Assembly: GCF_019704555.1 (NCBI RefSeq)
Contig: NZ_AP024745.1
Location: forward strand, 8,192,501 to 8,256,500
Direction of reading: 5' to 3'
Length of the DNA stretch: 64,000 bases
DNA from: Actinoplanes sp. L3-i22
Lineage (GTDB): Bacteria; Actinomycetota; Actinomycetes; Mycobacteriales; Micromonosporaceae
The position numbers and the translations under genes were made by a program. The notes under the pieces were generated by a model that worked only from the letters and a program-made list of their open reading frames with translations, did no database searches and was not told the origin of the DNA. Positions 59,284 to 64,000 of the stretch are shown one piece after another (the stretch's first letter is position 1; each line of letters starts with the position of its first letter).

Positions 59284-60837
59284 ATGCTCAACCTCTCCGT
59301 TCTCCTGGAGGACAGCGCCCGCCGCCACCCCGAGCGCGCCGCCGTGGTGCTCGGCCCGCAACGCCTCAGCTACGCCCAGGTCGAGGCGGCCGCCAACCAG
59401 GTGGCGAACATGCTGGTGGCCCGCGGCATCCAGCCCGGCGACAAGGTGGCGCTCTCCTGCCCGAACCTGCCGTACTTCCCGGTGATCTACTACGGGATCC
59501 TCAAGGCCGGCGCGGTCGTGGTCCCGCTGAACGTGCTGCTCAAGGGCCGGGAGATCACGTACCACCTGAACGACTCGGAGGCGAAGGCGTACTTCTGCTT
59601 CCAGGGCACGCCCGAGCTGCCGATGGGCGCCGAGGGCCACGCCGGCTTCACCGGCGCCCCGGGCTGCGAGCAGTTCTTCCTGGTCACCGCGGACCCGGCA
59701 GCCGCCTCGCCGATCGAGGGGGCGGAGACGCTCGGGCAGGCCCTGGCCGGGCACGGGCCGGTCTTCGAGACCGTGCTGCGCGCCGAGACCGACGCCGCGG
59801 TGATCCTGTACACCAGCGGCACGACCGGGCAGGCCAAGGGCGCCGAGCTGTCCCACTCCAACCTGGTGCTGAACGCGCTGACCTGCAACCGGCTCTTCAG
59901 CTCGCAGCCGGCCACCGACACGCATCTGCTGGTGCTGCCGCTGTTCCACTCGTTCGGCTCGACGGTGAACATGAACGCCGGCTTCTCGGTCGCGGCCACC
60001 CTGGTGCTGCTGCCGCGCTTCGAGGCGAACGCCGCCGTGCAGCTGCTGCAGAGCGAGAACGTGACGTTCTTCGCCGGCGTCCCGACGATGTACTGGGGTC
60101 TGCTGAACGCGCTCAGCACGAACGAGGACATCGACGTGGAGCGGATCGCCCGCAACATGCGGGTGGCCGTCTCCGGTGGTTCCAGCCTGCCGGTCGAGAT
60201 CATCAAAGCGGTCAAGGAGCGCTTCGGGGTCACCATTCTCGAGGGGTACGGCCTGTCCGAGACGTCCCCGGTCGCCACGTTCAGCGACCCGGACGGTGAG
60301 CCCCGCCCGGGTTCGATCGGCATCCCGATCTGGGGTGTCGAGGTGAAGCTGATCGACCCGGAGTGGAACACGGTCGGCGGCGTCGACGAGGTCGGCGAGG
60401 TCGCGGTGCGCGGGCACAACATCATGAACGGCTACTACAACCGGCCGGAGGCGACCGCCGAGGTGATGCGGAACGGCTGGTTCCGCACCGGTGACCTGGC
60501 CCGCCGGGACAAGGACGGCTTCTACTACATCGTCGACCGGGCCAAGGACATGATCATCCGGGGCGGCTTCAACGTGTACCCGCGGGAGATCGAAGAGGTG
60601 CTGATCACCCATGACGCGGTCTCGCTCGCCGCGGTGATCGGGGTGCCGCACGCCAGTCACGGCGAGGAGGTCAAGGCGTTCGTGATCCTCCACCCGGGCG
60701 CCACGGTGACCGAGGACGAGCTGGTGGCGTGGGGCCGGGAGCAGATGGCCTCGTACAAGTACCCGCGGATCGTGAAGATCGTCGAGTCGCTGCCGATGAC
60801 CGCGACCGGCAAGCTGCTCAAGCGCGAACTGAGCTGA
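59284..60837 (+). CDS. Long-chain acyl-CoA synthetase-like AMP-dependent ligase
   Basis: A 517-residue adenylating enzyme. The P-loop is ILYTSGTTGQAKGAELSHSN (about 177-196), the A5 motif is YGLSETSPV, A7 is GWFRTGDLARRDKDGFYYIVDRAKDMIIRGGFNVYP, and the catalytic Lys is in TATGKLLKREL near the C-terminus. It would convert a carboxylic acid to its CoA thioester via an acyl-AMP. It is a single-gene unit with an excellent terminator. Chain-length preference is not evident; a medium/long-chain or aryl acid is possible. Confidence 0.92.
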   Translation: MLNLSVLLEDSARRHPERAAVVLGPQRLSYAQVEAAANQVANMLVARGIQPGDKVALSCPNLPYFPVIYYGILKAGAVVVPLNVLLKGREITYHLNDSEAKAYFCFQGTPELPMGAEGHAGFTGAPGCEQFFLVTADPAAASPIEGAETLGQALAGHGPVFETVLRAETDAAVILYTSGTTGQAKGAELSHSNLVLNALTCNRLFSSQPATDTHLLVLPLFHSFGSTVNMNAGFSVAATLVLLPRFEANAAVQLLQSENVTFFAGVPTMYWGLLNALSTNEDIDVERIARNMRVAVSGGSSLPVEIIKAVKERFGVTILEGYGLSETSPVATFSDPDGEPRPGSIGIPIWGVEVKLIDPEWNTVGGVDEVGEVAVRGHNIMNGYYNRPEATAEVMRNGWFRTGDLARRDKDGFYYIVDRAKDMIIRGGFNVYPREIEEVLITHDAVSLAAVIGVPHASHGEEVKAFVILHPGATVTEDELVAWGREQMASYKYPRIVKIVESLPMTATGKLLKRELS

Positions 60838-60859
60838 CCAGCAGGCAACGTAGCGAAAA

Positions 60860-60890
60860 CGGCGCCCGGCGGGATACCCGCCGGGCGCCG
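60860..60890 (+). terminator. Strong hairpin terminator of the acyl-CoA ligase gene
   Basis: CGGCGCCCGGCGGG (60860-60873) and CCCGCCGGGCGCCG (60877-60890) form a perfect 14-bp stem with a 3-nt loop, 22 bp after the stop. Confidence 0.88.
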
Positions 60891-60916
60891 CTGCTCCATA
60901 CACTCGCGGGCAACAC

Positions 60917-60958
60917 GAGCAGCGAGCAACGAGCAACGAGCAACGAGCAGCGAGCAGC
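60917..60958. repeat. Heptanucleotide tandem repeat, 7 bp x 6
   Basis: GAGCAGC/GAGCAAC repeats six times from 60917 without interruption, with looser GAGCAA copies after it. It lies between the terminator and the glnX-like gene. Confidence 0.9.
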
Positions 60959-61106
60959 GCGGCGAAAGAGCGAGCAAGGCAAGACCCCCCAGCAACCCGG
61001 CAGAGCAATACGCGACGGGGCGCCCCACCACCGAGCCGGACCGATGATCGCTTGCATCGGTGACGCACAGTGGACGGGCAGGCACCCCGGCGTACAGGAG
61101 GCAAGC

Positions 61107-62414
61107 GTGACCACAGCCCTGGCGCAACGGACCCCGCCGACCACGGCCTACCGCCCGCCGTCCAGTGGTGTCGTACGCCGGGTCACCGCCCTGCGCCACA
61201 CCTCCCCCGGCCGCCTGCAGCTGATCCTCGCCGCCCTGCTGACCCTGGGCCTGCTCACCGGCCTGGTCACCGCCCTGACCGCGCACGCCGCGAGCGCCGG
61301 CACCGCCAATCTCGGCGACCGCGCCCAGCCGCTGCTGGTCGAGGCCGAGTCGATCTATTCGGCGCTGGCCGAGGCGGACACCACGGCCGCGCAGGCGTTC
61401 CTGGCCGGCGGGCTGGAGCCGACCAAGCTGACCGATCGCTACAACGACGACCTGGCCCGGGCCGGCACGTCGCTGACCAGCGCGGCCCGCCTGGTGCCGG
61501 ACGGCAGCGAGGCGAGCCGCGCGGTCGAGGCGCTCGCCACCGGCATCGCGAAGTACTCGGCGCTGGTCGCGACCGCCCGGGCGAACAACCGCCAGGGCCT
61601 CCCGCTCGGCGCGTCGTACCTGTCGGCCGCCTCCCAGCTGAACCGGGGGACGTTGCAGCCGCAGGCGCAGGCGCTGTTCAAGATCGCCACCGACGAGATC
61701 GACTCGGGCTACGACGCGGCCCGCAGCTCGTGGTGGCTGATCCTGCTGCTGGTGCTGGTCGTGTCGCTGGGGGTCGCGCTGCTCTGGAGCCAGGGTTACC
61801 TGAGCCGCACCACGCACCGCACGTTCAACGTCCCGCTGGTCGCCGCGACCGGCCTGTTCGCGCTGCTGGCGCTGATGACCGTGACGCTCTTCGCGAACCA
61901 GCGCCACCATCTGAGCGACGCCGCCGTGCAGGGTTCCCGGCCGGTCGAGGCGCTGGCCCAGATCCGGATCCTGGTGCTGACCGAGCGGGCCGACGAGGCG
62001 CTGACGCTGGCCGCGCACGGCTCGGACGACAAGGAGGCGGACTTCACCCGGGCCAGCCAGTCGGTCGACTTCGAGGATGTCCGGCTGGCCGACGCGCGGG
62101 CGTTCGCCGAGCAGGCCGACGACCAGCACCAGGCCTATCTCGCGATCCACGCCCAGGTGCGCAAGCTGGACCAGGACGGGGACTACGACGGCGCGGTCGC
62201 GAAGGCGATCAGCGACGACGCGACCACGAAGTTCGCCGCGCTGACGACGACGCTGGACAGCGCGATCGACGACCGTAAGGGCGCGTTCACCCAGGAGATC
62301 GGCGACGCCGGCGACTGGCTGGACCTGCTGACCGTGCTGGGCCCGCTGCTCGCGCTGGGCGCCTGCGCCCTCGCCGCCGTCGGCATCCGCGCCCGCCTGG
62401 AGGAGTACCGGTGA
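61107..62414 (+). CDS. glnX: GlnX-like membrane protein
   Basis: A 435-residue protein with four membrane segments (about 38-60, 210-230, 247-268 and 405-426) and two helical extracytosolic domains between them. Length, layout and neighbours match mycobacterial GlnX, which pairs with GlnH to signal external aspartate/glutamate to the kinase PknG. The GTG at 61107 has an ideal AGGAGG 5 nt upstream; the open frame continues upstream into antisense of the ligase gene. The stop overlaps glnH. No homology search was possible, so the name rests on topology and gene order. Confidence 0.8.
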   Translation: MTTALAQRTPPTTAYRPPSSGVVRRVTALRHTSPGRLQLILAALLTLGLLTGLVTALTAHAASAGTANLGDRAQPLLVEAESIYSALAEADTTAAQAFLAGGLEPTKLTDRYNDDLARAGTSLTSAARLVPDGSEASRAVEALATGIAKYSALVATARANNRQGLPLGASYLSAASQLNRGTLQPQAQALFKIATDEIDSGYDAARSSWWLILLLVLVVSLGVALLWSQGYLSRTTHRTFNVPLVAATGLFALLALMTVTLFANQRHHLSDAAVQGSRPVEALAQIRILVLTERADEALTLAAHGSDDKEADFTRASQSVDFEDVRLADARAFAEQADDQHQAYLAIHAQVRKLDQDGDYDGAVAKAISDDATTKFAALTTTLDSAIDDRKGAFTQEIGDAGDWLDLLTVLGPLLALGACALAAVGIRARLEEYR

Positions 62415-63391
62415 TGATGCGAACCCGTCTGGCCCCGATCGCGGTCGTGGTGGCCCTGCTGTTCGGCGCGGCCGGCTGCGCCGGTGACTCGTCGCCGCGC
62501 TACGACGCGGCCAGTCCCACCCCCAAGCCCGGCGCGAGCGCGGGCGGCGCGGATTCGTCCGGCACCTCGAAGCCAGCGGTGCCGAGCTGCAACCCCCGGG
62601 CCAGCCTGCGCCCGACCGGCGCACTGCCGGCGCCGGGCCAGATGCCGGCCGGCACCTGGATGGCCGAGATCAAGAAGCGGGGCCGGGTGATCCTCGGCAC
62701 CAGCCAGGACACGTTGTTGTTCAGCTCCCGCAATCCGTTCAACGGCAAGGTCGAGGGGTTTGACGTGGACATGGGCCGGATGGTGGCCCAGGCGATCTTC
62801 GGCGACCCGAACAAACTACAGATCAAGGTCATTGGGTACGACCAACGCGTCAACGCCGTGCTCAAGGGCGACGTGGACCTGGTCGCCGACACGATGACGG
62901 TGAACTGCGCCCGCAAGGTGGACGTCGACTTCTCCTCGATCTACTACGACGCCGGGCAGAAGGTGCTGGTCAAGAAGGACTCGACGGCCAAGAGCATCGA
63001 GGAGATGGGCGGCAAGCGGATCTGCGCGGCGACCGGCTCGACGTCGTACGACAACATCGGCAAGGTGAACAGCAACCCGCCGCCGATCGCGGTCGCGAAG
63101 CCGAGTTTCGGGGACTGCCTGGTCGCGTTCCAGCAGAACGAGGTGGACGCCATCTCCACCGACGACACCATCCTGGCCGGGATGGAGGCCCAGGACCCGT
63201 ATGCGAAGGTGATCGGCAACCGAATCACCCAGGAGCCGTACGGGATGGCGATCAGCAAGCAGCACCCGGAGTTCACCCGGTTCGTCAACGCGGTGCTGGA
63301 GAAGTCCCGGCAGGACGGGACCTGGGCGAAGACCTACGAGCGGTGGCTGGGCGGCAAGGCCCCGCAGCCACCGGCGGCGCAGTACCAATGA
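62414..63391 (+). CDS. glnH: GlnH-like amino-acid-binding lipoprotein
   Basis: A 325-residue SBP_bac_3-type binding protein. The lipoprotein signal ends LLFGAAGCAG (acylated Cys about 22). It has a Pro/Ser/Gly linker (about 30-50) with a Cys pair to the domain, then GRVILGTSQDTLLFSSRNPFNGKVEGFDVDMGRMVA, the opening of glutamate-binding proteins. There are no transporter permease or ATPase genes nearby; instead it lies between glnX and another overlapping gene, so it is a sensor rather than an uptake protein. GTG 62411 is an alternative start. Confidence 0.87.
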   Translation: MMRTRLAPIAVVVALLFGAAGCAGDSSPRYDAASPTPKPGASAGGADSSGTSKPAVPSCNPRASLRPTGALPAPGQMPAGTWMAEIKKRGRVILGTSQDTLLFSSRNPFNGKVEGFDVDMGRMVAQAIFGDPNKLQIKVIGYDQRVNAVLKGDVDLVADTMTVNCARKVDVDFSSIYYDAGQKVLVKKDSTAKSIEEMGGKRICAATGSTSYDNIGKVNSNPPPIAVAKPSFGDCLVAFQQNEVDAISTDDTILAGMEAQDPYAKVIGNRITQEPYGMAISKQHPEFTRFVNAVLEKSRQDGTWAKTYERWLGGKAPQPPAAQYQ

Positions 63392-64000
63392 CGGCTCCTT
63401 CGGTAGCCCCCGCCGACGCCGAACTGGCCCGCCTCGAGACCGCGGTGGAGGCCATGTCGCGCAACCTCGTCGAGCTCGACCAGCTCCCGGCCCGGCACGA
63501 CCTGGACAGCACCACCCTGACCGGCCGCACCGCCACCGAGTGGGCGGACGCGAGCGTCGCGATGGGCACGCTCTGGGACGGCTTCCGGATGCTGTCCGAG
63601 TCGATCGCGCGGGCCCAGTCGCTGCGCACGCAGCGGCGGCTCAGCGACAGCGACCGGGCGAAGTTCGTGCACGAGGTGCTCGGCCCGTCGATCCTGCTCT
63701 CCACCACCACCGTGCCGCTGGCCCAGCGCGGGCTGCTCGGCGCCGGCCAGATCACCACGACCTGCTCGCCGGCCGAGTTGCTGGCCGCGATGGAGCGCTC
63801 GTTCACGGTCGCGATCGACGTCGCGACCCGGGCCGCGGACGCCTGGCAGCGGCTGCTCCCGGCGGCCGGCGACGTGGCGGCGTCGCTGAAGCGGGCGCGG
63901 GACGCGGGCGCCCCGGCCGCGCTGCTGAACCAGGCCGACCGGCTGCTCGGTGACCTGACCGGCACGCTGGCCGGCGACCCGCTCGGCGCGGACCCGTCGG
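63388..64000 (+). CDS. Hypothetical protein downstream of glnH (3' end outside window)
   Basis: At least 204 residues, open to the window end, in the frame of ATG 63388, which overlaps the glnH stop. I do not recognise it. The sequence is soluble and helix-rich: LARLETAVEAMSRNLVELDQLP, VHEVLGPSILLSTTTVPLAQRG and AELLAAMERSFTVAIDVATRAADAWQRLLPAAGDVAASLKRARD. There is no signal peptide or membrane segment. The translational coupling suggests it belongs to the GlnH-GlnX signalling operon, perhaps between the sensors and a pknG gene just outside the window. Confidence 0.75.
   Translation, partial: MTAPSVAPADAELARLETAVEAMSRNLVELDQLPARHDLDSTTLTGRTATEWADASVAMGTLWDGFRMLSESIARAQSLRTQRRLSDSDRAKFVHEVLGPSILLSTTTVPLAQRGLLGAGQITTTCSPAELLAAMERSFTVAIDVATRAADAWQRLLPAAGDVAASLKRARDAGAPAALLNQADRLLGDLTGTLAGDPLGADPS

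Overview
The window is very GC-rich (third codon positions almost always G or C), uses GTG and TTG starts freely, and packs genes into ATGA/GTGA-overlapping operons. With the CebR-type cellulase operator, DtxR/IdeR-type iron box, methyl-accepting chemotaxis protein and GlnX-GlnH pair, this points to a filamentous, probably motile-spore-forming actinobacterium of the Micromonosporaceae (Actinoplanes-like). That assignment is inference; no rRNA or tRNA gene was seen.

Layout. 1-1319: end of an ABC permease and its ATPase. 1368-5263: a small hypothetical gene, a secreted CBM2-GH5 cellulase behind a perfect CebR operator, an ArsR/AHSA1 pair and a YjbR-type protein. 5887-7692: divergent TetR/metallo-hydrolase pair with three operator half-sites. 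7892-11892: siderophore-iron uptake (binding lipoprotein, two FecCD permeases, ATPase) around an iron box. 11940-13538: chemoreceptor. 13690-33896: a 20-kb catabolic island with a ThDP enzyme, amidohydrolase, Ldh-type dehydrogenase, L-2-hydroxyglutarate oxidase, two aldehyde dehydrogenases, extradiol-type dioxygenase, FAH-family enzyme, hydrolase, HbpS/GlcG protein, a MetE-like protein that has lost its zinc ligands, a LysR regulator, a ribose-type ABC importer, CMD, cupin and PrpF-like proteins, and a GntR regulator. Two of its operons carry the same GCAA-N7-TTGC palindrome about 71 bp before the first gene, so LysR probably controls both.

34056-38044: two-component system, flavinylatable FMN-binding protein and ferric-reductase-like membrane flavoprotein. 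38209-41280: DUF4956, VTC-domain and Cthe_2159-like lipoprotein operon. 41340-47928: LytR-CpsA-Psr protein, metallo-hydrolase, phosphodiester glycosidase, GT2-GtrA protein, MFS exporter and its TetR. 48033-51568: intact MetE-like protein, second ArsR/AHSA1 pair, DUF1028 protein, unknown protein. 51875-57411: NarL-type two-component system beside a MacB/FtsX-type ABC transporter. 57845-60837: EAL-HDOD protein and acyl-CoA ligase. 61107-64000: GlnX, GlnH and a third overlapping gene, the layout that precedes pknG in mycobacteria.

Two window-wide patterns stand out. First, a 130-165 bp palindromic element occurs five times, always just behind a gene and in that gene's orientation, in four cases supplying the stop codon and lying between convergent genes. 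Second, many gaps hold minisatellites with different units, and several genes carry short tandem duplications inside them or across their stop codon.
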